From assembly GCA_044224905.1 (NCBI GenBank), contig JBGAJN010000001.1, positions 1,612,001 to 1,676,000 of the forward strand: 64,000 nt of DNA, written 5' to 3'. How positions within the stretch are numbered: the stretch's first letter is position 1; every line of letters starts with the position of its first letter. A model generated the notes under the pieces. It saw nothing but the letters and a program-made list of their open reading frames with translations. It did no database searches and was not told the DNA's origin. A program made the translations under genes and the position numbers. This document shows, in pieces, positions 41,367-49,927 of this stretch. This DNA is from JBGAJN01 sp044224905 (GTDB taxonomy: Bacteria; Verrucomicrobiota; Verrucomicrobiia; Limisphaerales; JBGAJN01).

Positions 41367-42458
41367 ATGACCCCGTTCGACCAAGCTTTTCCGGGTTTGC
41401 TCAAGGCGTGCATGGTTCTCTACGCCCTGTTCCTGCCTTGGTCCCTGGCGATTCTCGTGAGCGCCTTTGCCTTCGAGTTTTGGCACGGCCCGATGCCTCC
41501 GGGCGAACTGATCAAGTTTCTCATCAAGTTGTTTTTGGTGGTCATGCTCGTGAGCAAATCCCACGACCTCATCAATGACGGCCAGGCGTTGGTGCAGCAC
41601 TGGGTCGAACAGAATATCCCGGCCCGTCCGGACAACGTCGCCGCCCGCTATCAACAGCTTTTGGCGGCGGCGCAAAACGCACCCGCGAACCAGGATCAGT
41701 CGTTTTGGGATACGCTGTTCAGCTCGAATTTTTTCGAGGCAATAATCTATGCCCTGCTTACGCTGATTTCCTGGCTGTCAATGGCGGTTCTCTTCCTGGT
41801 GTATAGCGTGCAACGCGCCGTTCTATTGTTTTGTTGGGCGCTGTGCCCGCTGCTCTTTCCGCTGCTGGCTATTCGCCCTCTCAGCAATTGGGGGCTGAAT
41901 CACTTTTTGCGGATCATCGGCATTATCCTGTGGCCGCTCGGACTGGCGCTGGCGGCTACGTTCACGGATGGACTTTTGGACACTGCGGCCCAGCAGAATC
42001 TCCTCGCGGGTTCTTCGGTGCTCGGTTCGCTGGGCTACGGACTCAAAACCCTGGCCGCCGTCGTTGTCGTGGCGATATGGGTTCTAGTCTCCTCCGTGCT
42101 CGCGCCCGTTTATATTCAGCGGCTGGTTGCGGGGTCGGGCGGCGCCACCATGCTCATCACCAAGGCCGCCGATCTCATGACCGGCATTGCGCTGCCGGGA
42201 TACTTGGGTATCCCGTCGATTGCTCGCGGTCTCTATCGCGGTGGCCGCGCCACGTATGCGGTCGGGGCGCGTTTGTCGAAACGGTTCCGCACGGCGTCCG
42301 CTGAAGCCGACGCGTCTGTGGAACCCATTCCGGTGCCTGCGCTGCCGCTCCCTTCAACCACCTCGGGTCCGTCCGTTCCCGGTTGGAAGCCGCCAACCAG
42401 CGATCCCACCGGTGACCTGCAAGTTAAAAATATCCTGGCCGGAACAAAATCAAAATGA
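41367..42458 (+). CDS. VirB6/TrbL-like polytopic membrane protein
   Basis: 363 residues. At least six hydrophobic segments: MVLYALFLPWSLAILVSAF, IKFLIKLFLVVMLV, IIYALLTLISWLSMAVLFLVY, AVLLFCWALCPLLFPLLAI, IIGIILWPLGLALAATF and LAAVVVVAIWVLVSSVLAPVYI. The order (large soluble loop between the second and third, basic C-terminus) is that of VirB6/TrbL, the inner-membrane channel component. The C-terminal 60 residues are Pro/Ser-rich and probably cytoplasmic. Two bases separate it from virB5. Confidence 0.8.
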   Translation: MTPFDQAFPGLLKACMVLYALFLPWSLAILVSAFAFEFWHGPMPPGELIKFLIKLFLVVMLVSKSHDLINDGQALVQHWVEQNIPARPDNVAARYQQLLAAAQNAPANQDQSFWDTLFSSNFFEAIIYALLTLISWLSMAVLFLVYSVQRAVLLFCWALCPLLFPLLAIRPLSNWGLNHFLRIIGIILWPLGLALAATFTDGLLDTAAQQNLLAGSSVLGSLGYGLKTLAAVVVVAIWVLVSSVLAPVYIQRLVAGSGGATMLITKAADLMTGIALPGYLGIPSIARGLYRGGRATYAVGARLSKRFRTASAEADASVEPIPVPALPLPSTTSGPSVPGWKPPTSDPTGDLQVKNILAGTKSK

Positions 42459-43129
42459 ACTCAACAACCGACCGTGAACGGAACACCCCCGTGTTTTCCG
42501 AACGCCTCGCCTCATCCAAGCCACGTTTCAACGCGGCCGCATTCTTCGCACAGAAGGATCGGCTTTCGCGATTGTGTGTCCTCATCACATTGGCGGCGCT
42601 GATCGTCGCCGGACTGGCTCTCAAGAGTGCCCTCTCCAACTCGCACCAGAAAACCCTGTTCGTCGTGCTGGACCCGGCCGGCAATGTCATCGTTGCTCCT
42701 GGGGTGGTATTCAGCGAAGCGAAGGAGTTGCACGTCCAGCAGGCGATGCTGGCGACGACGGCGGTTTTGCTGCGCAATCCAAAAGATTTTGATCAGCCGG
42801 AAATTCTCCAATCACTTTTCTCGCGGAACGCCCTGACACAGGCGTCCGCGCTCAAGTCCGCCGAAGCGCGCGAGTTTCAAGAGCGGCAGATTCAGCAAAA
42901 ACCCCAGATCACCCGCATCGACGCCATCGCCACGCGACAGGAAGAGGTGCAAATCCAGGTCAGCGGGCAACTCTTTCGCGCCGGGATCGTCCAGCAAACG
43001 CAGTTCTCCGAGACCGTTCCTTTCACGCTCCGGCTGGTCCTCAAATCCAATCTTGATCTGCTCCACAACCGTCGGCAACCCACACTCGTGAAGGAATTCT
43101 TGCTCACCTATGAAACACCTCATCCGTAG
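42455..43129 (+). CDS. VirB8/TrbF-like assembly protein
   Basis: 224 residues, start in an ATGA overlap. A short cytoplasmic tail, one membrane helix (LCVLITLAALIVAGLALKSAL, about 40-60) and a periplasmic domain with FVVLDPAGNVIVAPGVVF and PFTLRLVLKSN, the alpha+beta layout of VirB8. It nucleates the secretion complex and links inner and outer membrane parts. Its end overlaps virB9 by 20 bases. Confidence 0.75.
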   Translation: MNSTTDRERNTPVFSERLASSKPRFNAAAFFAQKDRLSRLCVLITLAALIVAGLALKSALSNSHQKTLFVVLDPAGNVIVAPGVVFSEAKELHVQQAMLATTAVLLRNPKDFDQPEILQSLFSRNALTQASALKSAEAREFQERQIQQKPQITRIDAIATRQEEVQIQVSGQLFRAGIVQQTQFSETVPFTLRLVLKSNLDLLHNRRQPTLVKEFLLTYETPHP

Positions 43130-44306
43130 CCTGCTCCTACTCGCGGCACTCAGTGTCGCAGCCGGAGCACAGTCCACCAACCCGATTCAGCGGCTGCCGC
43201 TCAATCCACTCAGCGTGGTCCGTATTCCGGTCGCGCTGGATCGGTTGACCACGGTGCGCTTCCCCAGCCCGGTGTCGGATTTGGACTCGGCCTCAATCTC
43301 CACCGAACGTGATCCGCGCGCTTTGTTCCTGCTCTCGTTCGAGTCAGGTAACGCGTTTTTCTCGCTGCTGGCTTTGGCCACCAACGCCAGCACCACCCTC
43401 AATGTGGCGTGGAAAGGCCAGACTTACGTGCTGGAATTGTTCGAGTCATCAAACCCGTGGTTGTCGATCGTCTTCGACCCGCCAGCCGCAGCGGGGTCGG
43501 GGACGAATCTCCGCGCGGCACCGCCGGCCCGCTTGCTCGGCCTGCTGGACACGGCCAAGGCGTTCGGGCTTTTGCAGCAACAGCAACCGGCCGCCGTGGC
43601 GGGGGTCGAAGTTGCTCGTCCGAACACACTGCACGATTATGGGGATTACACGATTCGCATCGAGGAAGTGTTCCGGTTCGACGCCGAAGACACGCTCGTT
43701 TTTCGCATTGGCATCAGCAACCAGACCAGCGCGCTGATTCAATTTGTTCCGGAGAGCCTCATGGTGCGGGCAGGCCAGCGCATTTATTACCAGTCCATCA
43801 CGGACGCCACCGGCCGGCTGCCCGCCAGAACAGAAACGTCGATTTACTTCTCCATCACGGGCAGCGCCGACGGTTCCCGCAACGGACTCTCGCCGAAAAA
43901 TAGTTTCATGGTTCTGCTCAACCGGCTCGAACCCGCCGTGTCCGTGGCAACCACACCGCCAGCTCAACCCAGCGCTGCTGCGTCGCCAACTCAAAATGCG
44001 GTTCCGGCACACCGCCTCTTCACGCCTACGCCGACCCCATATCCAACGGCCCCGTATGCAGCCCCCGCGCCCGTTTCGGCGCCGCATCCGACCCCTGCTT
44101 ACGCTTCTCCCTCGCCGACGCCGACTCCGCACCCAACACCCGTTTACGCAGCTCCCGCGCCGGTCGCTCCACCACCGATCATTTACTACGCCCCTCCGCC
44201 ACCAACCTATTACTACTACTCTGCCCCGCCAGTGCGCGGCGGGCGAAACTCCAGAACTGCGACTCGCTCATCCGGCATCCACATCTCCATTGGCTCTCAT
44301 GATTAA
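43110..44306 (+). CDS. VirB9-like outer-core protein with long Pro-rich tail
   Basis: 398 residues with a signal peptide (HLIRSLLLLAALSVAAGAQ). Residues 25-290 form the beta-rich body: VALDRLTTVRFPSPVSDLDSA and the C-terminal DTLVFRIGISNQTSALIQFVPESLMVRAG correspond to the two VirB9 beta domains. From about 290 the protein is a 100-residue Pro/Ala/Tyr tail (repeated YAAPAP, HPTP, YYAPPPP) not typical of VirB9; it may cross the peptidoglycan or reach the surface. Overlaps virB10 by 8 bases. Confidence 0.7.
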   Translation: MKHLIRSLLLLAALSVAAGAQSTNPIQRLPLNPLSVVRIPVALDRLTTVRFPSPVSDLDSASISTERDPRALFLLSFESGNAFFSLLALATNASTTLNVAWKGQTYVLELFESSNPWLSIVFDPPAAAGSGTNLRAAPPARLLGLLDTAKAFGLLQQQQPAAVAGVEVARPNTLHDYGDYTIRIEEVFRFDAEDTLVFRIGISNQTSALIQFVPESLMVRAGQRIYYQSITDATGRLPARTETSIYFSITGSADGSRNGLSPKNSFMVLLNRLEPAVSVATTPPAQPSAAASPTQNAVPAHRLFTPTPTPYPTAPYAAPAPVSAPHPTPAYASPSPTPTPHPTPVYAAPAPVAPPPIIYYAPPPPTYYYYSAPPVRGGRNSRTATRSSGIHISIGSHD

Positions 44307-45276
44307 GTCACGTCTGTTCAATTTTATCCGCGCCCACCCAGCCGTGCTGGTGGCAGCGATTCTGATCATCGTTTTCATTCTGGGATTGGTTGGCGCGCTC
44401 CGCCCCAAGCGGGCGACGTCAGACTTCGTGCTGTTCACCAACAGCGCCCCAAGCACCACCGTCTCCGTGCTGCGCGAAACCGGCCCGCTGGTTTCCGCCG
44501 CACCCAAAACGGCACCACCCTCCACCGTGAAGACCAAGCCGTTCACCGGCTGTCATTTTCACGTAAACCTGCCACCGGACACCAACGCGCGTCCACTCGG
44601 CGTGTATGCGCCGGCCGGCCGGTTGATCCGCTGTCAACTCGTCAACACCGTTGACTCGGCAAACATCGACACGCCCATCATCGCGCTCGTGACCGATGAC
44701 CTCTGGCACGACGGACATATCGTCATTGCGGCGGGCACCGAGGTTCATGGGCGTGCCCAAGTGGATCGGATGCGCGAACGAATCGTGGCCAGCGGTGCGT
44801 GGACCCTCGTCTGGCAGTCGGGCCAGGAACTCGTGGTAAACGGCATCGCCCTCGACCGGGATGAAAGTGCGGCGGGTGGAACGTGGGGCATCACCGATGG
44901 CAGTGCCGGTCTCAAAGGACAGGTGCTCCGCAGCGATTCACTCGCCGAAATCAAACTCTTCGTCGCGACTTTTATGTCCGGCATCGCCTCCGGTTTTCAG
45001 GAAACCCGCACCACCCTGCTGGGCACGCAGGTCGCGACCACGGCACGCAATGCGGCGCTCGCGGGCACCAGCCAGGTGATGAACACCTACGCGCAGCAAA
45101 TCCTCGAAACCGTCAAGCGCGAAGGTCTCTTCGTCCGCGTTCCGGCCGGAAAGCAAATGTATCTCTATGTCACGCAAACCATCGACCAGTCGCAGGGCAA
45201 AGTCGGCACCCTGCGTGTCAGCATCCAACCGACTATTCCTCCTCTCCAAAACTCCTCACACCTCACGAAACCATGA
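44299..45276 (+). CDS. VirB10-like core protein
   Basis: 325 residues from the ATG at 44299, which overlaps the virB9 stop (ATGATTAA). One N-terminal membrane helix (VLVAAILIIVFILGLVGAL, about 15-33), a Pro/Ser/Thr linker, and a C-terminal beta-barrel domain with CQLVNTVDSANIDTPIIALVTDDLW, IVIAAGTEVHGRAQVD and a helical antenna region near ATFMSGIASGF, all VirB10/TrbI features. It spans both membranes and senses ATP use by the secretion ATPases. Confidence 0.85.
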   Translation: MIKSRLFNFIRAHPAVLVAAILIIVFILGLVGALRPKRATSDFVLFTNSAPSTTVSVLRETGPLVSAAPKTAPPSTVKTKPFTGCHFHVNLPPDTNARPLGVYAPAGRLIRCQLVNTVDSANIDTPIIALVTDDLWHDGHIVIAAGTEVHGRAQVDRMRERIVASGAWTLVWQSGQELVVNGIALDRDESAAGGTWGITDGSAGLKGQVLRSDSLAEIKLFVATFMSGIASGFQETRTTLLGTQVATTARNAALAGTSQVMNTYAQQILETVKREGLFVRVPAGKQMYLYVTQTIDQSQGKVGTLRVSIQPTIPPLQNSSHLTKP

Positions 45277-45878
45277 AGAATCCTCCAACCTTCTTGATCA
45301 ATTGCATCGCTCTTTCTCTAGCGCTGGCCTGCGTCATCGGCTGTCAGTCGAAACCCGACCACCGGATCGTCTATGTCCCGGTTACAACCACACCTCTTCC
45401 GCGGGAACACCGTGAAGCGGTCTGGTTCCCCGATCAACTCGCCCCTTACGCGGTGGGACGCTACGTGGACCCGCGCGACCCTAACGTGGTGCATGAGGCG
45501 CACACGATTTATCGTCGCGAGCAGACCAGCCGCCCGAATTTGACTCCACCGGTGGCGGTGGTTTTTCCGTTGGTGACGTATCCCTCCGTCAGCAATGCGA
45601 CCGCCCTGTTGCGCGATGGGCTTACCGCGGAATTGAATCAGCAGCGGACCACATCACAGGCGCTCACCGAGCAGATGCGGGTTCTCGGTCCGCAGTTGCG
45701 CAAGTTCAACGAACAGTCGCAGGAATTCCGCAACGCGCTTCAGGAATCCTACCGGTTGCGTGCCCAGATGGTCGCCGTGAGCAATCGCCTCGAAGGCATC
45801 GAAGGCCAGCTTCGCGCCATGCCTGCCGTGCCCGCCAACCAGACACCCAAGGCCACCACCAACGCCACCCAGCCATGA
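45273..45878 (+). CDS. Lipoprotein at the end of the secretion operon
   Basis: 201 residues, start in an ATGA overlap with virB10. Signal peptide with lipobox (CIALSLALACVIGC). The mature part has VWFPDQLAPYAVGRYVDPRDPNVVHEAHTIYR, a segment seen in conjugation lipoproteins of unknown role, then a coiled coil (about 110-185: LRDGLTAELNQQRTTSQALTEQMRVL). Two lipoproteins in one secretion operon suggest this one is a stabilising factor or surface component. Confidence 0.65.
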   Translation: MKNPPTFLINCIALSLALACVIGCQSKPDHRIVYVPVTTTPLPREHREAVWFPDQLAPYAVGRYVDPRDPNVVHEAHTIYRREQTSRPNLTPPVAVVFPLVTYPSVSNATALLRDGLTAELNQQRTTSQALTEQMRVLGPQLRKFNEQSQEFRNALQESYRLRAQMVAVSNRLEGIEGQLRAMPAVPANQTPKATTNATQP

Positions 45879-46075
45879 AGTCTGCCTCTCAACAATCCAA
45901 AGTCCCTGTGGAACCGCCGCCGGTTGGCGTCATGAAACAAAACAGTCGGGACCAGATACGGCGTGGCGCTGGTTCGGTCCCGGAACGAGTCGCCAATGCC
46001 CGGCGAAGTTACTCGGCGACCCAGGCCAACCGCCTCGTCATTCCCCGCCGGCTGAAACCTTCGCAAAAACCATGA
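45875..46075 (+). CDS. Small basic protein (66 aa) in the secretion operon
   Basis: Start and stop both overlap neighbours as ATGA (45875-45878 and 46072-46075), strong evidence of translation despite the small size. The sequence is basic and low in hydrophobics (KQNSRDQIRRGAGSVPERVANARRSYSATQANRLVIPRRLKPS), with no structure motif. It may bind nucleic acid or be a linker between secretion and radical-SAM genes. Unknown function. Confidence 0.55.
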   Translation: MKSASQQSKVPVEPPPVGVMKQNSRDQIRRGAGSVPERVANARRSYSATQANRLVIPRRLKPSQKP

Positions 46076-47154
46076 ATGCCCCCACCTCAAAATTTATCAG
46101 CGACTTTTGGAAGTCTCCCGCCGTCATTGCCCCCAACAACTTCGTTTACAAAAGCCTGTCCAATTGGGCGTTTAACATCGCGATCGGCTGCTCGCACGGA
46201 TGTCGCTTTTGTTATGTGCCCAGTGCCGCCACCATTAAGCAGGGGCCACAGCTCGCGTGTTACGGCGTCGAGGATGCGGATGCTGAGTGGGGCGATTACG
46301 TCCTGCTCCGCCCCTTCGACGAGAATAAATTCCTCGCCTCGTTGCGAGCCGCCGAGAATACCCCGCTCTCCGGCCTCAAACCCGACGGCAACCGCGCGGT
46401 CATGTATTGCAGCACCACTGACGCCTATCAGATCCTTCGCCATTCTGATCCAGTCCGGCAGCGGGAGTTGGCCGCGCACGCGCGGTTCCTAGTGCGACGC
46501 TCGCTCGAACTCATCCGCGATCATTCCACGCTGAACGTCCGCATCCTCACGCGCAGTCCCCTGGCTCGCGCAGATTTCGATTTGTTTCACAGCTTCGGCC
46601 CACGGCTTCTCTTTGGCATGAGCCTGCCGACGTTGCGAAATGATCTGGCGAAGCTTTATGAACCGAGGGCTCCGGCTCCGTCCCAGCGCCTGGCTACCTT
46701 GCGTGCCGCCAAGGACGCCGGGCTGCATGTGTTTGTCGCCGTCGCCCCGACCTATCCGGAATGCGACGAGGCGGATTTGCAGGCCACGTTGCAAGCCGTG
46801 GCCTCATTGAAACCGCTGACGGTCTTCCACGAGCCCATCAACGTGCGCGCCGAGAATGTGGCGCGGATTCAAACGCAGGCCGATGACCTCGGCGTGCAGT
46901 TACAGACGGACGTGTTCGCCACGCGGGAAAGCTGGCAGGACTACGCAGCAAACGCCCTCCGCACGGTGGAGCGACTGGCAGACGAACTTGGCATTGCCGA
47001 CCGCCTTCACCTCTGGCCCGATAAATCCCTCGGCAGCCAGATTGCCGTCCAACGCCTCGGTTCAGAACAGGCACCCGAAGCGTTCCGTGACTGGCTTCAA
47101 CATTGGTGGGGACGCGTCAGTGAATGGCCCCAACCTCTCGATCCAAAGCAATGA
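46072..47154 (+). CDS. Radical-SAM protein of the spore-photolyase-like group in the secretion operon
   Basis: 360 residues. The cluster motif CSHGCRFCYV (Cys40, Cys44 and Cys47, spacing CX3CX2C) binds the [4Fe-4S]-SAM cluster. The rest fits a TIM-barrel: VMYCSTTDAYQ, LNVRILTRSPL, RLLFGMSLPTL, GLHVFVAVAPTYP, TVFHEPINVR. CX3CX2C with FCY and the TRSPL block are typical of SPL/Rv2578c-like radical-SAM proteins, some of which repair DNA photolesions while others are unassigned. It is tied to the secretion operon by ATGA overlaps at both ends. A role in nucleic-acid modification is inference. Confidence 0.8.
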   Translation: MNAPTSKFISDFWKSPAVIAPNNFVYKSLSNWAFNIAIGCSHGCRFCYVPSAATIKQGPQLACYGVEDADAEWGDYVLLRPFDENKFLASLRAAENTPLSGLKPDGNRAVMYCSTTDAYQILRHSDPVRQRELAAHARFLVRRSLELIRDHSTLNVRILTRSPLARADFDLFHSFGPRLLFGMSLPTLRNDLAKLYEPRAPAPSQRLATLRAAKDAGLHVFVAVAPTYPECDEADLQATLQAVASLKPLTVFHEPINVRAENVARIQTQADDLGVQLQTDVFATRESWQDYAANALRTVERLADELGIADRLHLWPDKSLGSQIAVQRLGSEQAPEAFRDWLQHWWGRVSEWPQPLDPKQ

Positions 47155-47492
47155 CGCGGGACAAACAATTGAACGGCATCAGCATCCGGGCCGTGCGCGA
47201 GAAACAGAGATTAGACCAGGCTCTGAATGCGAAGGAATTCGCCGTGCTCGCCGGCGTGTCTTACTCCATCGCGCGTGAATGGTTTCGTCTGTCTGGATTT
47301 CCGGCCGTGCGCGGCATGGTGTTCTGGCAGGATTTTGTGCTCTGGCGGCGGAGGCAGGCTGGTTTGCAAAAGGTGCGCGAATCGTCATCCAAGCGCAACC
47401 AATCTGCGGTGGCCGAATCCAACGGGAGCTCTTCTCAGTCTCATCACAAATGGCCAGCGCGCTCAGCCAAGATTCTGGATGCGGCGCATTAG
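47151..47492 (+). CDS. Excisionase/MerR-like HTH protein
   Basis: 113 residues, ATGA overlap with the radical-SAM gene. Residues 25-70 (ALNAKEFAVLAGVSYSIAREWFRLSGFPAVRGMVFWQDFVLWRR) follow the winged-HTH of excisionases: KEFAxLAGVSYSxAREWFR, then the wing and a FW-D anchor. The C-terminus is Ser/Lys-rich and disordered. As the last gene of the transfer operon it may regulate transfer or act as an excision factor; no integrase is present in the window. Confidence 0.65.
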   Translation: MTRDKQLNGISIRAVREKQRLDQALNAKEFAVLAGVSYSIAREWFRLSGFPAVRGMVFWQDFVLWRRRQAGLQKVRESSSKRNQSAVAESNGSSSQSHHKWPARSAKILDAAH

Positions 47493-47820
47493 TAGTGGAG
47501 TTTTGCCACGCACTGCGCGGCGCCCAACTTCTACACCCGGTTTTTCGCGGCCCGCGTTCTTCCGCACACGGGCAGCACTTCACTCAGGCAACGGCAGGCA
47601 ACGCGGATGCTTCACCGCGCAGCGACGCGAAGCAGAATTTTTCAAAACCCGCTTGACGCAATTCTGGATCAAGACCGGGCGGGCAAACCCATGGGGCAGA
47701 TGCGGAGGAGCAGCCCGCATTTTCCTGAAGGATTGGCAGGCGCGGCCGGTATTAGGGAGTGGACGACACCGAAAACGCCGTCCGGCGATCAACAACAAAT
47801 AACACCAACAAAACGAATCT
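47493..47820. other. Junction between transfer operon and metal-resistance region
   Basis: 328 bases with no convincing gene, containing the first sigma-type promoter box (47722-47753) and the 5' leader of the next gene. Gene style changes here from transfer to metal resistance, so this is a likely left border of the cargo. No terminal inverted repeats or target duplication were found. Confidence 0.45.
47722..47753 (+). promoter_or_regulatory. Sigma-type promoter box, copy 1
   Basis: TTCCTGAAGGATT (47722-47734), 12 bases, CGGTATT (47747-47753). The same two elements at the same distance occur at 52414, 52862 and (with GAAGAGTT/CGGTATG) 53345. It lies 67 bases before the Cys-rich gene at 47821. 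Confidence 0.65.
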
Positions 47821-48282
47821 ATGAAAACATCACGCACCGTCCTTTGTAAGCTCACCGTTGCCGCGGCGATACTGTCCCTCGCTGCCTCCGCATGGACCGC
47901 CAGCGCGGCCGAGAAGATGAAACCCATGAAGGGCAGCGAGCACCTGCTGATGCTTAACGAGATCAAATCCACCCAGGATTTGAACGCGCTCAAGTCAGAC
48001 GACTCCATCGCGATGGTCTGCGCGAAGTGCAAAACCGTGTGGGTCACCCGCGTGAAGCAAGGGGCGAAAGGCGCAGAGATTCTCAACGCCAAGGGCCAGC
48101 CTAGCGAGATGATCGGCACCCATGCGTGCAATGGCTGCAAGTCCACCCTGACCGTCGTAGGCCATGCCAAAGGCGACATCACCGAACTCAAGCACTCTTG
48201 CAAGGCGTGCGGTGACGACTCGGCCTTTTGCTGCGCCACCAAGCCCGGCACTGGCGCCACCAAGGGCATGGAAAAGAAGTAA
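47821..48282 (+). CDS. Secreted Cys-rich protein, metal-binding candidate (copy A)
   Basis: 153 residues with a signal peptide ending near WTASA-AE. Mature motifs are CAKC, CNGC, CKACGD, then FCCATKPG and the C-terminus KGMEKK. Eight Cys in CxxC-type pairs suit binding of Zn, Cd or Cu or a disulfide/metal switch. The next gene is a paralogue with the same motifs. Exported metal-binding proteins next to a copper ATPase and RND pumps suggest a periplasmic metal buffer or sensor. I know no named family. Confidence 0.7.
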   Translation: MKTSRTVLCKLTVAAAILSLAASAWTASAAEKMKPMKGSEHLLMLNEIKSTQDLNALKSDDSIAMVCAKCKTVWVTRVKQGAKGAEILNAKGQPSEMIGTHACNGCKSTLTVVGHAKGDITELKHSCKACGDDSAFCCATKPGTGATKGMEKK

Positions 48283-48331
48283 GCGCCGCACCACCCGGAC
48301 CAGGCCGGGCTGGCGCTGGAAGTCAGGCCAG

Positions 48332-48363
48332 CCTGAGCCGGTTCGGCGCGGCAAACCGGTATT
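48332..48363 (+). promoter_or_regulatory. Degenerate sigma-type promoter box
   Basis: CCTGA (48332-48336) and an exact CGGTATT (48357-48363) resemble copy 1, but the GAAGGATT core is replaced by GCCGGTTC. It lies 39 bases before the second Cys-rich gene. Weak evidence by itself. Confidence 0.35.
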
Positions 48364-48402
48364 CTCAACGAGAAATCAACCAACAAAACAAACGACACCA
48401 TT

Positions 48403-48846
48403 ATGACAATGCCAAACAACATCCTCAACAGGGCCTGCCTCTGTTCGGGACTCGCGGCTGCCTTGGCCTTCGCGGCTTGGGTGCCAGGCTCGGTTCAAGC
48501 CGGGCCGGAATTGAAAGGGGCGGAACTCATGCTCCAGATGCAGCGCATCAACACCCGCCCGCAGGCAGAAGCCCTGAAACCGGATGACTCGATTGCAATG
48601 GTCTGTGCCAAATGCAAGTCCGTCACCGTCGAATACATCACCGTCGAGAAGGGCCACATCCGGCACGTCACGCCCGGTGAGAAACATCTCTGCCCCGGGT
48701 GCAAGAGTTCCATCCAGGTGATTGGCGTCGGCAAGCAGGCGAAAAATGAAGTGAAGCACGTCTGCACCGTCTGCGGCGACAGCTCCGCCTTCTGCTGCGC
48801 CACCAAACCCGGCAGCGGCCCCACCAAGGGCATGGAGAAGAAATAA
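48403..48846 (+). CDS. Secreted Cys-rich protein, metal-binding candidate (copy B)
   Basis: 147 residues, signal peptide to about WVPGSVQA. It repeats copy A: DDSIAMVCAKCKSV, CPGCKSS, CTVCGDSSAFCCATKPG and KGMEKK at the end. Position by position the two share the segment DDSIAMVCAKCK, the CCATKPG block and the tail, while the middle has diverged, so they are an old tandem duplication. Four Cys pairs are conserved in both, so they are functional. Likely role: binding or trafficking of the metal exported by the pumps; this is inference from context. Confidence 0.7.
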   Translation: MTMPNNILNRACLCSGLAAALAFAAWVPGSVQAGPELKGAELMLQMQRINTRPQAEALKPDDSIAMVCAKCKSVTVEYITVEKGHIRHVTPGEKHLCPGCKSSIQVIGVGKQAKNEVKHVCTVCGDSSAFCCATKPGSGPTKGMEKK

Positions 48847-48977
48847 GGCCCGGCGGTCCCAACTGGAGCGGCGGGAGTTCCCTTTCCTGCCGCTTCCGCT
48901 CTTTGAATTGGAGCCCACTCCTGCGCCTCCGGCGGGGAGGCCAAAGAAAGTTCATCCGGCAAAAATCAGGAGAAAGT

Positions 48978-49214
48978 ATGAGTAACTTCGACGCCAGCAA
49001 CATGGACTGCGAATCCGTCCAGTGCGCGGTCTGCGAAAAGGCCATCACCGGCGGCAAATGGTTTGCGCGGATCAAGCACGGTGAATGGATGGTGGCCCTC
49101 TGCTGCCCGCTTTGCACCGAGGCGTTCGAGTCCAGGCCGCACGCCTACGTGCGCCGGATCGAGACTCTTAAGTTCATGCAGAAATCGCAGCCCGACTCAC
49201 CGTTGAAAGAGTGA
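48978..49214 (+). CDS. TRASH/YHS-like metal-binding protein
   Basis: 78 residues from the ATG at 48978 with the ribosome site AGGAG. MDCESVQCAVCEKAITGGKWFARIKHGEWMVALCCPLCTEAF has the treble-clef-like CAVC plus CCPLC arrangement of TRASH/YHS domains, which bind Cu or other soft metals in sensors and chaperones. No signal peptide: cytosolic. Between the Cys-rich proteins and the sigma factor it may be a metal chaperone or sensor. Confidence 0.7.
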   Translation: MSNFDASNMDCESVQCAVCEKAITGGKWFARIKHGEWMVALCCPLCTEAFESRPHAYVRRIETLKFMQKSQPDSPLKE

Positions 49215-49228
49215 TCCGCGGTGATGCC

Positions 49229-49768
49229 TCAACGCGCAGAGTCAGCGCCGCACGAGCAGTCCAGGCAACCGTGCTGGCTGCACACCCGGCACGTCGCCTC
49301 CAATTTCTCACGCAGCCGTTGCCGGGCGCGGTGCAGCCGCACATTGAGATTGTTCAACGTCAATCCCAGCGCGCTGGCGGCTTCTCCGGGCGACGCCCCG
49401 TCGAGGTCAACGCGTTGCAACACTTCCTGGTATTGCTCCGGCAGGGCGGGCATGAGTCGCTGGAAGCATTGGCAGAGCACGCGCTCCACATCGGTGCCGG
49501 GTTGCTCGGGAAGCTCGCCTTGCAGGCGCTCCAGCGCGCGATCCCGGACATCGCGCCGACGATACAAATCGATGATGGAATGCCGCAGGATGCGATAGAA
49601 CCACGTCACCGCCCCTTCGCCATCGGGCGGTTGGTCGGACGACTTGATCGCCTTGAGCAGGCTGTCCTGCACGAGGTCGGCGGCCAGTTCCGGATCGCCC
49701 ACGCGCTGGCGCGCGAACGCCACGAAAGCGTTCAAGTTCTCGATCAGGGCGTCTTCGGCTTTGGCCAT
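49229..49768 (-). CDS. ECF sigma factor with Cys-rich C-terminal sensor (CorE-like)
   Basis: 179 residues. Region 2: LVQDSLLKAI and VTWFYRILRHSIIDLYRR; region 4: LPEQYQEVLQRVDLDGASPGEAASALGLTLNNLNVRLHRARQRLREKL. After region 4 comes the tail CRVCSQHGCLDCSC (C-X2-C-X4-C-X2-C-X-C). ECF factors of the CorE (ECF44) type carry such a tail, which senses copper or cadmium directly, so no anti-sigma is needed. It is divergent from the copper ATPase gene. A CorE-type role is inference from the tail and the neighbours. Confidence 0.75.
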   Translation of the reverse strand: MAKAEDALIENLNAFVAFARQRVGDPELAADLVQDSLLKAIKSSDQPPDGEGAVTWFYRILRHSIIDLYRRRDVRDRALERLQGELPEQPGTDVERVLCQCFQRLMPALPEQYQEVLQRVDLDGASPGEAASALGLTLNNLNVRLHRARQRLREKLEATCRVCSQHGCLDCSCGADSAR

Positions 49769-49927
49769 GACAGGAGGATAGCGGGTCGCTGACAGGCGGG
49801 CAATTGCCGGCGCCGCGCCGCCGGATCGCCCGGCGTGAAAAAACAGTGTAAGAGAATTGCCGCGTCCGCGTTAGCGAGGGTGAAAGAAGCGAAAGACCGC
49901 TTCGGCAACGAAACAGCGAAGATACCT

